From: Pseudobdellovibrionaceae bacterium
Lineage (GTDB): Bacteria > Bdellovibrionota > Bdellovibrionia > Bdellovibrionales > JAGQZY01
NCBI GenBank assembly: GCA_020635085.1
Contig: JACKAL010000002.1
Location: 62,001 to 126,000, forward strand
Direction of reading: 5' to 3'
DNA: 64,000 nucleotides
Under the pieces are notes generated by a model. It was given only the letters and a program-made list of their open reading frames with translations. It was not told the DNA's origin and ran no database searches. Below are positions 1-8,142 of the stretch, one piece after another. Numbering within the stretch: the stretch's first letter is position 1; each line of letters starts with the position of its first letter. The position numbers were made by a program, and so were the translations under genes.

Positions 1-168
1 TTTATCTTCTAAAATCTTTACCGTTGTGGCCACCGTGGTGTACGCCACGTCTCTTTTTTTAATAATGCTGCTAAATATTTCGCGAATGGTAATGGGGCAT
101 TTTTCCCAAACCACAGCCATGACTTCCGACTCCGCTTCTGTTAATACAACTTCCTTGTGTAGTTTCAT
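1..168 (-). CDS. BlaI/MecI-family transcriptional repressor (3' end outside window)
   Basis: The first 56 residues of a winged-helix BlaI/MecI/CopY-family repressor; the rest lies beyond base 1. The visible N-terminus has the family pattern LTEAESEVMAVVW, then TIREIF, then the recognition-helix region VAYTTVATTVKILEDK. The ATG at 168 is preceded by AGGAGA at good spacing. Members bind dyad operators as dimers and are usually inactivated by proteolysis through a partner M56 (BlaR1-like) peptidase. A 40-bp dyad sits 35 bp upstream, so autoregulation is likely. A partner gene, if present, would be outside the window. Family assignment is firm; the regulon is unknown. Confidence 0.85.
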   Translation of the reverse strand, partial: MKLHKEVVLTEAESEVMAVVWEKCPITIREIFSSIIKKRDVAYTTVATTVKILEDK

Positions 169-202
169 GCCATCTCCTCTGCTTCTACCTTGTCGTAATG
201 AT

Positions 203-242
203 CTACGAAAATCTTAGTAGATGTCTACTAAAGTTTTCGTAG
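203..242. promoter_or_regulatory. 40-bp near-perfect dyad upstream of the BlaI-type gene
   Basis: The left half CTACGAAAATCTTAGTAGAT matches the reverse complement of the right half at 17 of 20 positions. The inner part (AGTAGA, two bases, TCTACT) has the geometry of BlaI/MecI operators. It lies between the repressor start (168) and the end of the HTTM gene (271), where the repressor promoter must be. Operator function is inferred. Confidence 0.65.
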
Positions 243-270
243 ATTGCGACAATCGTCGAGATGAATTTCT

Positions 271-1200
271 CTAACTGGTTGAATTTGTTGGATCTACAGC
301 GAAGGCTTTTGATGTACTTAAGGCGTAGCATTTTAAGAAGTATACAATTTCGACAAAATAAATTAGATAAGCCCAGCCATAGAAATCCATCCAACGAAGA
401 TCGACAAAAAGATAAAACAGAACCTGCATCAAAAATGTAAGCGGCAACATAATGAGTGCCGCAGTTCTACTAAAAAGCACGAGAGGAAAAAGCAGTTCAA
501 AAATAACTGTACTTATACAAATAAATAGAAGAATCGGATATTGTTCGGAGACCCAGCGCCCAATTGGTATGTCAAAAAGAATATCCCGATAAATCAGATA
601 AAACTGCAATGTATAGCCATTCATCCACTCGAGGCCGCTTCTGATTTTGACAATGCCCCCGGAAAAATAAGAGAAGGCTAAGTTAAACTTTAACAGCCAA
701 ATCGGCCAATTGGGAATGTGTACGGGAACTGTTTTGAGTTTTAATACGGAATCTAAAGATAGCGCGTTCACTCCGGGACTCAAAATAAGAATAAATAAAT
801 TAAACAGAACGATCGAAAAGTTCCATGGTATGAGCTCTACGGTTTGACTGGCGGCCAAGGTACACGCCACAGATGTGCCAATCAGGACTGTGAGTAGAAG
901 AAGAGAGATCGTTAAAGAGAGGCGCGTTAAAAAACCTATCATGGAGCAGACCAAGGTAATTACAGCTATGGTTCTGAAAACAGGAATACTGGATTGGCTG
1001 GGCGAAAAATATAAAAACTGCAGAATACCAACGGGGGTACAAGTATACGCTTCCATCTGGGGAGGAATAGAGCGGAAAAAAGACGGTAGTTCATACAGTA
1101 GCCCGCCACAATAAAGAATACGGAATAGCCCCAATAAACTGCTCGGTCTTTTCTTTAAGAGAAGTTGATCAAATTGAGAAAGTATATTCAACTGTTTCAT
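271..1200 (-). CDS. HTTM-domain integral membrane protein
   Basis: A 309-residue protein dominated by hydrophobic helices. Its pattern is that of the HTTM family, related to vitamin K-dependent gamma-carboxylase: an N-terminal R-I-L-Y-C-G-G helix, a central segment around FSGGIVKIRSGLEWMNGYTL, and a late LFPLVLFSR helix. Only the membrane domain is present; the C-terminal lumenal domain of true carboxylases is absent. Bacterial HTTM proteins have no settled function. The gene overlaps the 3' end of the upstream small gene, so the two are probably co-expressed. Family call is good; function is unknown. Confidence 0.75.
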   Translation of the reverse strand: MKQLNILSQFDQLLLKKRPSSLLGLFRILYCGGLLYELPSFFRSIPPQMEAYTCTPVGILQFLYFSPSQSSIPVFRTIAVITLVCSMIGFLTRLSLTISLLLLTVLIGTSVACTLAASQTVELIPWNFSIVLFNLFILILSPGVNALSLDSVLKLKTVPVHIPNWPIWLLKFNLAFSYFSGGIVKIRSGLEWMNGYTLQFYLIYRDILFDIPIGRWVSEQYPILLFICISTVIFELLFPLVLFSRTAALIMLPLTFLMQVLFYLFVDLRWMDFYGWAYLIYFVEIVYFLKCYALSTSKAFAVDPTNSTS

Positions 1201-1582
1201 ACCTTTCGAATTTCTCCGTATTAGGAATACGTACCATTCTAATCTTCACTAACTCTACAGCCTTCACTTTTTCGAATAAATCTGGATTGCTTTTTTTCGC
1301 GAATGCCAGAGCCGACTCTACTAAGGCAATTTTTCTAGATAGATCTTTTGGTGCCGTCTGTATACCTTTTAAGGTGTAATCTGCCATTGAGCGCGGAAGC
1401 CAGAACGTACTGTTATCATAGCCTACCCCACGTAGTTTGTGCGCAGCTATCTCTTCGTGCTTTTTAAAGGCTTGACCGAACATAGGGTAATCGGTAAATG
1501 GCCAATAACGAACACCAAAAAACGCAATGCAGAGGTGAAGCACAATATATATTTTAACAAATAAGAGCGCTTTATCTTTCAT
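1169..1582 (-). CDS. Small membrane-anchored partner of the HTTM protein
   Basis: A 137-residue protein with one N-terminal membrane helix (around VKIYIVLHLCIAFFGV), directly followed by a conserved-looking WPFTDYPMFGQ stretch, and then a soluble, charged C-terminal part. I chose the ATG at 1582 over an in-frame TTG two codons earlier; no clear ribosome site marks either. It overlaps the downstream HTTM gene by about 30 bases, which suggests translational coupling and a shared job at the membrane. No function is recognised. Confidence 0.65.
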   Translation of the reverse strand: MKDKALLFVKIYIVLHLCIAFFGVRYWPFTDYPMFGQAFKKHEEIAAHKLRGVGYDNSTFWLPRSMADYTLKGIQTAPKDLSRKIALVESALAFAKKSNPDLFEKVKAVELVKIRMVRIPNTEKFERYETVEYTFSI

Positions 1583-1696
1583 TGACAAAAATAATCTCGC
1601 AAAATTTTGTTCCTGACAAGAACGCTTATGAACATCGCAAAATGTTATCAGGCTTGATCCTCAATATGGGGCGTGATCTACAGAGAAAACGATACT

Positions 1697-2638
1697 TTAA
1701 ATTTTAATATCGCGGACAAAATGGCAGGTATAGCCGTCAGGATTTTTTTCTAAATATTTTTGGTGATATTCTTCAGCTGGCCAAAAATAATCAAAGGGCA
1801 CAACTTGTGTTACCACAGGTTTTTTCCACGCCTGCGAATTATCCACACGTTTAACCACACGTTCTGCAATCTCTTTTTGTTCCTGTGATCTATAGAAAAT
1901 CGCAGAGCGATATTGTGAGCCCAAGTCGTTTCCTTGTTGGTTCACAGTGGTGGGATCGTGCATCTGAAAAAAGAACAATAAAATATTTTCGAAATTGGTT
2001 TCCTGCGGATTAAAAAGAATATCCACAGCTTCGGCGTGTCCCGTGTCTCCCTTTTTAACATCGGAGTACCCTGGGTTTTTTAGCTGACCGCCAGTGTAGC
2101 CTACCAACGTTTCAATAACACCTTTTTCCTGCTGTAAAAGCTCTTCCACTCCCCAAAAACAACCACCTGCAACCGTGGCAATCTGCCAACCCATCTTATT
2201 GGCAAATTCAAAAAGATATCGACCATAACCCTCTTGCTTCATTTGCTGAAGGGGAATGAACTTAAGCGACGCCGAATTGATACAATACCGCAGCCCACCC
2301 TGCTCTTCAGGGCCATCATCAAACACATGTCCTAAGTGAGCATCACCAATGCGCGAACGCACCTCTGTGCGTTCCATCGCCAGTGTGCGATCCGACTTAA
2401 GTGTTAAGTGGGCCTTATGAACAGGCGCTGTAAAACTGGGCCAACCCGTTCCTGAATCATACTTCGTTAAAGAGCTAAACAGCGGCTCGCCGGTGGTGAC
2501 ATCTACATAAATGCCATCCGCCTTGTTATTCCAAAATTCGTTTTCGAAGGGACGCTCCGTCCCTTCCTCTTGAGTGCACATATACTGCTGGGGTGTTAGA
2601 CGATTTTTAAGTTCTTCCGGACTTGGCTTCTTATACAT
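1697..2638 (-). CDS. msrBA: Bifunctional methionine sulfoxide reductase MsrB-MsrA fusion
   Basis: A 313-residue fusion that repairs both methionine-R- and S-sulfoxides in oxidised proteins. Residues about 5-130 are Msr[33 protein letters not shown], and the catalytic Cys119 in RYCINSASL. Residues about 150-313 are MsrA: AGGCFWG with catalytic Cys160, and a probable resolving Cys305 in GYTCHF. The start at 2638 is preceded by GAGAGG; a further-upstream in-frame start lacks a site. The usual resolving Cys of MsrB (in SGCGWPSF) is Thr64 here, and Cys21 may substitute. The order is B then A. It sits just downstream of typA. Confidence 0.92.
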   Translation of the reverse strand: MYKKPSPEELKNRLTPQQYMCTQEEGTERPFENEFWNNKADGIYVDVTTGEPLFSSLTKYDSGTGWPSFTAPVHKAHLTLKSDRTLAMERTEVRSRIGDAHLGHVFDDGPEEQGGLRYCINSASLKFIPLQQMKQEGYGRYLFEFANKMGWQIATVAGGCFWGVEELLQQEKGVIETLVGYTGGQLKNPGYSDVKKGDTGHAEAVDILFNPQETNFENILLFFFQMHDPTTVNQQGNDLGSQYRSAIFYRSQEQKEIAERVVKRVDNSQAWKKPVVTQVVPFDYFWPAEEYHQKYLEKNPDGYTCHFVRDIKI

Positions 2639-2680
2639 AAAACACCTCTCAAAAACATTCCTCAATAGGGCATCCGCCCA

Positions 2681-4486
2681 CTAGTTCTGCTTTAGGTCCT
2701 TCATGCGCATGCGCACATTCAGTGGTGTGATCTCAATCATCTCTTGATCGCGAATCCATTCCATGGCTTGCTCAATAGTGAGAGGTTTCACAGGTGTTAA
2801 ACGAATGGCTTCGTCTGAACCAGACGCACGTACGTTTGTAAGCTTCTTCTCGCGAATGATATTCACCCACAAATCGTTATCTTTGGCGTGCTCGCCGACA
2901 ATCATCCCCTCATAAACATCAATACCCGCATTGATAAAGAAACGACCGCGATCCTCAAGATGAAAAATCGCATATGGTGTTGCTTTACCTGCACGATCGG
3001 CCACCATCGCACCATTTTGGCGATGAGCAATATCACCCTTGAAAGGCTCGTAGCCGGCAAACTCACGATTAAGTAAACCCATACCCTTCGTGTCGGTTAA
3101 GAATTCCGAGCGGTAACCAATGAGACCGCGCGATGGAATTAAAAACTCTAAACGCATACGACCACCGAGAATCGGGTTCATGTTCATCATGACACCTTTA
3201 CGTGGTCCTAATTTCTCAGACACGATACCGGTATAAACATCGGGAATATCGATGTACACTTTTTCCATAGGCTCCATCAACGTGTCGCCATCTTTGCGGA
3301 ATAACACTTGTGGTTTCCCTAAAATAAATTCGAAACCTTCCCGGCGCATTTGCTCAGCAAGAACTGCTAATTGTAACTCGCCACGACCTAGTAAACGCCA
3401 AACTTCTGGGCGGTCCGTGGGAATCATACGAATCGCCACGTTGGTCAAAAGTTCTTTTTCTAAACGCTCAAGAATTTTTCGAGACGTAACATGTTTACCT
3501 TCTTTACCCGCGAACGGCCCATCGTTAACAGAAATAGTAATTTCCACTGTAGGCTCATCCACTTTAAGGCGTGGTAGTGGTGAGGGATTCGTCACAGATG
3601 TGACTGTATCACCTATGTTAAACTCTTCGAAACCGGCGACCACCGCAATATCCCCTGCAGAGACTTCATTCACTGGTACTTGTTTGAGGCCGTCATAAAG
3701 GAACAGTGCTGTCACACGGCCTTTTTTATTATCTGACTCACGCGAGAGAAGAACTTCTTCACCCACACGCACAGAGCCTTGACGCACGCGACCGATCCCT
3801 AAGCGACCGACGAAGGCATTATAGCCAATGTTCGACACCATGATTTGCAGTGGCCCTTCAAGATCGGCTTTCGGTGGTGGAAGTTTTTCGATAATCCATT
3901 GATACATTACTTCCATGCTTTTTTGCTCAGGGATATTGTCAGGGTCAAGTGTTACCATTCCCTCACGGGCAATGGCATAAAGACAATCGTAGTCTGCTTG
4001 CTCCTCAGGAGCATTGAGGTCGATAAAAAGATCAAAAATTTCATTGCGCACCTCTTGAATGCGCGCATCCTTACGATCAATTTTATTGATACAAACAAAG
4101 ATTTTAATATTTTGCGCTAAAGCTTTTTGCAAAACAAAGCGCGTTTGTGGAAGAGGGCCTTCACTGGCATCCACTAGGAGAATGGCACCATCCACCATGT
4201 TGAGAACACGCTCCACCTCGCCACCGAAGTCCGAGTGCCCGGGGGTATCCACGATATTAATTTTATAGTCTTTATAAAAAACCGCAGTATTTTTTGCAGC
4301 GATAGTAATACCACGCTCTCTTTCGAGATCCATGGAGTCCATGACTCGATCATCTAATTTTTCGTTGTCGCGGAACATCCCCGATTGTTTCAATAGGTGA
4401 TCGACTAGCGTTGTTTTGCCGTGATCCACGTGTGCGATAATCGCAATGTTACGAATTTTATCGGGGCTACGCTGTAATTCTGCCAT
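2681..4486 (-). CDS. typA: Ribosome-associated translational GTPase TypA/BipA
   Basis: A 601-residue, full-length TypA/BipA, an EF-G-like GTPase involved in ribosome assembly and stress or low-temperature growth. GTPase motifs are all visible near the N-terminus: G1 [10 protein letters not shown]2 with RGITI, G3 DTPGH and G4 NKID. EF-G-like domains III and V and the BipA-specific C-terminal domain follow. Its ATG overlaps the stop codon of dusB by one base pair step at 4486, so the two are translationally coupled. Confidence 0.97.
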   Translation of the reverse strand: MAELQRSPDKIRNIAIIAHVDHGKTTLVDHLLKQSGMFRDNEKLDDRVMDSMDLERERGITIAAKNTAVFYKDYKINIVDTPGHSDFGGEVERVLNMVDGAILLVDASEGPLPQTRFVLQKALAQNIKIFVCINKIDRKDARIQEVRNEIFDLFIDLNAPEEQADYDCLYAIAREGMVTLDPDNIPEQKSMEVMYQWIIEKLPPPKADLEGPLQIMVSNIGYNAFVGRLGIGRVRQGSVRVGEEVLLSRESDNKKGRVTALFLYDGLKQVPVNEVSAGDIAVVAGFEEFNIGDTVTSVTNPSPLPRLKVDEPTVEITISVNDGPFAGKEGKHVTSRKILERLEKELLTNVAIRMIPTDRPEVWRLLGRGELQLAVLAEQMRREGFEFILGKPQVLFRKDGDTLMEPMEKVYIDIPDVYTGIVSEKLGPRKGVMMNMNPILGGRMRLEFLIPSRGLIGYRSEFLTDTKGMGLLNREFAGYEPFKGDIAHRQNGAMVADRAGKATPYAIFHLEDRGRFFINAGIDVYEGMIVGEHAKDNDLWVNIIREKKLTNVRASGSDEAIRLTPVKPLTIEQAMEWIRDQEMIEITPLNVRMRMKDLKQN

Positions 4487-5511
4487 TAACCATGTCCTCC
4501 CATGAGAAAAGCCTCATGACTTGTGTCTAACCTCTGACTCAACATCAACGGTTGATAATAATTTACGATTCGATCAAATGTTTCCTGTGTTGTTTTAGTA
4601 GAAAATATATCACGGCGAAAAACAGAAGACTCTGGAAATCCCGCAGAATACCACATTGCAAATTTTCTTAACTGAATCACAACCGTTCGCTCATCGTGTA
4701 CGCGCTCAAGGCGTTCTTTGAGATCGGTGAGAACAGGTAAATAGTTATAGTCGATTCCGGCATCTTGAGGAAGTCCATATAATAAATTTCGTGCTTCCTG
4801 AAAAATCCATGGGTTTTTTAAACACCCACGGCCAATCATGACGCCATCACAGCCCGATTGACGCAGGCGCGCCAGCGCCGTCTCTGCCGAAGTGAGATCT
4901 CCATTGCCTATGATGGGTAAGGGACTCACTGCTTTGACCGAAGCTATAAACTCCCAATCGGCACTCCCGGAGTAGCCTTGGCTGCGGGTTCGACCATGAA
5001 TGGCCACCCAAGCGATACCCTCATCATGGGCCACTTTGATGACTTCTATAGCATTGCGCTGATTTTGGTCCCACCCTGTGCGAATTTTAATAGTCAGTGG
5101 TATCGAGATGGCACTTTTGACTGCGCGAAGAATTTTAGTGAGATGATTGAGATCCTTTAGAACCGCGGAACCGGCGCCCTTTTGCACAACTTTCTTTACT
5201 GGGCAGCCAAAATTGAGATCAACAAAGTCCGCACCTAGCTCCTGTACCTTGCGTGCGGCCTCTCCTAAAACCTCTGGATCTTCACCAAAGAGTTGGAGTC
5301 CGACAGGGCGCTCGCTTTCCTCATAATTGAGAAGTTTTAACGTGTTTTCACCACCGTATTTGATACCATTCGCAGAAACGAGCTCGCTTACGACCACTCC
5401 CGCACCTAATTTTTTCATAAAGGCACGAAAAGGCATGTCGGTGATACCTGCCATGGGAGCCAATACAAAAGGATTGTGTTTTAAATGATGGAGTAACTCA
5501 ACTTCTGTCAT
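4486..5511 (-). CDS. dusB: tRNA-dihydrouridine synthase (DusB-like)
   Basis: A 341-residue FMN-dependent enzyme that reduces specific uridines in tRNA D-loops. The TIM-barrel N-terminus has APMAGITDMPFR, then SELVSANGI, QLFGEDPE, and the NFGCPVKKVVQKGAGSAVL signature holding the catalytic Cys. FMN-phosphate binding is seen in GNGDL and MIGRGCLKNPW. Length and motif spelling fit DusB. It is the first gene of a dusB-typA (probably also msrBA) minus-strand operon. Confidence 0.92.
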   Translation of the reverse strand: MTEVELLHHLKHNPFVLAPMAGITDMPFRAFMKKLGAGVVVSELVSANGIKYGGENTLKLLNYEESERPVGLQLFGEDPEVLGEAARKVQELGADFVDLNFGCPVKKVVQKGAGSAVLKDLNHLTKILRAVKSAISIPLTIKIRTGWDQNQRNAIEVIKVAHDEGIAWVAIHGRTRSQGYSGSADWEFIASVKAVSPLPIIGNGDLTSAETALARLRQSGCDGVMIGRGCLKNPWIFQEARNLLYGLPQDAGIDYNYLPVLTDLKERLERVHDERTVVIQLRKFAMWYSAGFPESSVFRRDIFSTKTTQETFDRIVNYYQPLMLSQRLDTSHEAFLMGGHG

Positions 5512-5815
5512 AGATTGCTAAATTAATAGGGGCCAATATAGCGTATATCCTCTAAAGCTCAAGCGAAACTGCACTTTTAGAGGAAAAGTTTATTGGTGGC
5601 CTCATTAGTAAATATTTAATTTTTTTGCAACATAACAGGCGCGACATTTTAACCCAAAAAAATGCATGTTTTATATAGGTGTATGAAACAACGTATTTGT
5701 TATCTGAACTATAAAATCTCAATGTTAACAATACTTTATGATCACTTAAAGGTTTACAACTCAGTCTCTTCGGAGTACTTATTAATATAAATCCCAATTG
5801 GAAATTGAAGTAACC
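5512..5815. other. Intergenic region between divergent dusB and ccoI
   Basis: About 300 AT-rich bases that must hold the divergent promoters for dusB and the cbb3 operon. I looked for an FNR/Anr-type box (TTGAT-N4-ATCAA) and found no convincing copy. No gene or strong hairpin is seen. Confidence 0.4.
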
Positions 5816-8002
5816 ATGAGCTCCGCTATTTTGGACAGATCCCTACATTCGCTTCTCGCCTCTAAAGAGGTTGTGACGAGCTTTAGCTCCTCTCCCCAAT
5901 CCTTGCGCATCACATTTGCCGTATCACAAATCCGCTGTAGTGCTTGTGCATGGAAAATTGAATCCTATTTAAAAAAACATGGTCAATATTCCTCTTGGTT
6001 CATCGATATTGTCGGCAGCAAATTAACTGTTAATCTCCACCAGTGGACCGATGCAAATATTCTTGTCGAAGATTTACGTAAAATGGGTTTTTCAGCTATT
6101 CCTCTCGTACACGATGAAAGTGCGGAGGAGCTTAAAAAAGCACAGTACGAGATGGAACTCCTGCGCATTGCCGTTGCAGGATTTTGTTTCGGTAACATCA
6201 TGACTCTCGCCACCTCGAACTACTTAGGGGCGTCGGAAAATTTCCGTCACACCTTTGATATCATTAGTTTTGTGCTTATTCTCCCCACGTTGCTATTCTC
6301 TGCATATCCCTTCTATAAGGGTTTTTGGGGTACCCTTAAAACGGGAACTCCTAACTTGGATTTTCCCATTGCACTCGCCCTTTTTTTTGGAACAGCTCTC
6401 AGTGCTGTTAGTTTATTTAGTGGTGGCAAACAACATGTTTATTTTGACAGTGTCGCGGGTCTGATTTTCTTTTTGCTGGTCAGTCGATTTGTTCTCAATC
6501 GATTGATGGACCGACTCGTGCGTAGTGGACAGCTCTCATTACCCGGAATAGAGCTTGCGCATAGAATAGAAAATGGCCAAGAGCAACTTATACCCGCAGC
6601 TCTCATCAAAACACAGGATCGCCTGCGCATTCATTCCGGTGAAACTGTTCCCTGTGACGGGTTTCTCATGAGCGATAGTGCGCTTGTTAATACTGCTGTG
6701 GTTACTGGCGAACCTTTTGCCCACACCATTGAGCGCAACGGTGAGCTTCTCGCAGGATCCATTGTAACTGGTCCTGCTATTGATATGGTGGCTATTTCTA
6801 CTGTTAAAAATTCACGCATGGGTCGGCTGATCTCTGAGGTCACCGCAAACGATTTTCGCAAGCTTCCCTATGCACACACTGTTGATAGATGGGCCATGTG
6901 GTTTAGCTACGGTGTGCTTGCCTTAGGTGTTGGAATTTTTATTTATTGGTGGCCGATAGACCCCAACATTGGACTCAATCGTGTTCTCGCCCTTTTCATG
7001 ACCTCCTGTCCCTGCGCCCTCACCTTTGGCTTCCCCCTTATTTTAAATATTATTATTCAAAAGGCGCATAATAAAAATATTATCGTTCAGGATGTGAATG
7101 CTTTATCCAAATTAAGTGAAGTACAAGAGATCTACTTCGATAAAACAGGTACCCTCACATCTTCAGAACTTATACTCCTCACCGATCTCAATCAGGTATT
7201 TTTACAACCAGATCTGTTGGCAATTGCCGCACTTGAGGAAAAAAGTCATCACCCGATAGCACAAGTTCTTAAAGAAAGCATCGCAGCTGACAAAACACTT
7301 TTACCTGCGGTATCCGATTTTATGTACGAACCCACAAGGGGGATTCGGGGGACAGTGAATGGACATAACTATGCACTTTTGAGCCATAACAATATGCAAA
7401 GCAAACTATCCATCCAGGTCTTTAAAGATAATCAACTGCTTGGCGCTATTGATTTTGATGAAAAACTACGTATGCACTGCCAAGACGTCATAACACAACT
7501 ACAAAACTCGGGACTTAACGTACATATTCTTTCCGGTGATAGCCAAGAAAACGTAACGAGCGTTGCCAAATCCCTCCACATTAATGGAACAGCTCAGGGA
7601 CGCCTCTCTCCTGAAGAGAAACAAAAAATTATTAAAAACCAGAAACATTGTGCCATGATTGGCGACGGTATTAATGATGCGGGCGCCCTATCAAGTGCTG
7701 AGGTCGGTATTGCTATGCCAGGCCCGGTTGAAAAACTTCACAATGTGGCAAGCCTTATTCTTTCTAAACCGACACTCAGTAGTCTGCCTCTGGCATTTTC
7801 ACTTGGTCGTTTTGCAAAACGGGCGACTATTCGCCTGGCTCTTTTATCTTTTTCTTACAATTTAATTATTAGTACTTTGGCTATCATGGGCTGGATTCAC
7901 CCACTGGTCGCCGCGATATTAATGCCGGCAAGTTCGCTTGTCGTCATTGGACTTGTGCAATTCACCAGAAAGGAAATGGAATGGAAATTATCTTCCTTTT
8001 AA
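5816..8002 (+). CDS. ccoI: Copper-translocating P-type ATPase CcoI/FixI
   Basis: A P1B-type ATPase that supplies copper for assembly of the cbb3 oxidase encoded downstream. An N-terminal metal-binding domain holds Cys41-Ser-Ala-Cys44. Then come membrane helices, a TGEP actuator loop, the CPC ion motif (Cys398-Pro-Cys400), the phosphorylated Asp442 in DKTGT, an HP motif in KSHHPIAQV, and GDGINDAGAL. About 728 residues from the ATG at 5816; an in-frame TTG at 5798 is possible, but neither has a strong ribosome site. It heads the ccoI-S-NO-Q-P-G operon and overlaps ccoS. Confidence 0.95.
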   Translation: MSSAILDRSLHSLLASKEVVTSFSSSPQSLRITFAVSQIRCSACAWKIESYLKKHGQYSSWFIDIVGSKLTVNLHQWTDANILVEDLRKMGFSAIPLVHDESAEELKKAQYEMELLRIAVAGFCFGNIMTLATSNYLGASENFRHTFDIISFVLILPTLLFSAYPFYKGFWGTLKTGTPNLDFPIALALFFGTALSAVSLFSGGKQHVYFDSVAGLIFFLLVSRFVLNRLMDRLVRSGQLSLPGIELAHRIENGQEQLIPAALIKTQDRLRIHSGETVPCDGFLMSDSALVNTAVVTGEPFAHTIERNGELLAGSIVTGPAIDMVAISTVKNSRMGRLISEVTANDFRKLPYAHTVDRWAMWFSYGVLALGVGIFIYWWPIDPNIGLNRVLALFMTSCPCALTFGFPLILNIIIQKAHNKNIIVQDVNALSKLSEVQEIYFDKTGTLTSSELILLTDLNQVFLQPDLLAIAALEEKSHHPIAQVLKESIAADKTLLPAVSDFMYEPTRGIRGTVNGHNYALLSHNNMQSKLSIQVFKDNQLLGAIDFDEKLRMHCQDVITQLQNSGLNVHILSGDSQENVTSVAKSLHINGTAQGRLSPEEKQKIIKNQKHCAMIGDGINDAGALSSAEVGIAMPGPVEKLHNVASLILSKPTLSSLPLAFSLGRFAKRATIRLALLSFSYNLIISTLAIMGWIHPLVAAILMPASSLVVIGLVQFTRKEMEWKLSSF

Positions 8003-8139
8003 TGTTCATTTCTTTTTTGATTGCCGCCACTTTCCTTGGTGCTTTTTTTTGGGCCAATCGCAATGCACAGTTTCGCAATTTAAGTTTAGATGCTTATAAG
8101 GTTTTAGAAGATGAACAAGATCAACAAAGTGAGGAGTAA
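7981..8139 (+). CDS. ccoS: cbb3 oxidase maturation protein CcoS
   Basis: A 52-residue single-helix protein: a hydrophobic N-terminus, then FFWANRNAQFRNL and LDAYKVLEDE, matching the CcoS pattern of a helix followed by W-A-x4-Q-F-x-L. CcoS is needed for insertion of haem and copper cofactors into the cbb3 oxidase. Its ATG lies within the end of ccoI, preceded by AAAGGA. It ends 3 bases before ccoNO, placing it where maturation genes are expected. Confidence 0.88.
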   Translation: MEIIFLLMFISFLIAATFLGAFFWANRNAQFRNLSLDAYKVLEDEQDQQSEE

Positions 8140-8142
8140 AGA

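Noticed and set aside
3252..3698. 148-codon plus-strand frame opposite typA
   Set aside because: Lies entirely antisense to the conserved GTPase; no independent coding signs.
5512..5815. FNR/Anr-type box upstream of the cbb3 operon
   Set aside because: A TGATCA core with AT-rich flanks is present near 5739, but the half-site spacing does not fit TTGAT-N4-ATCAA.
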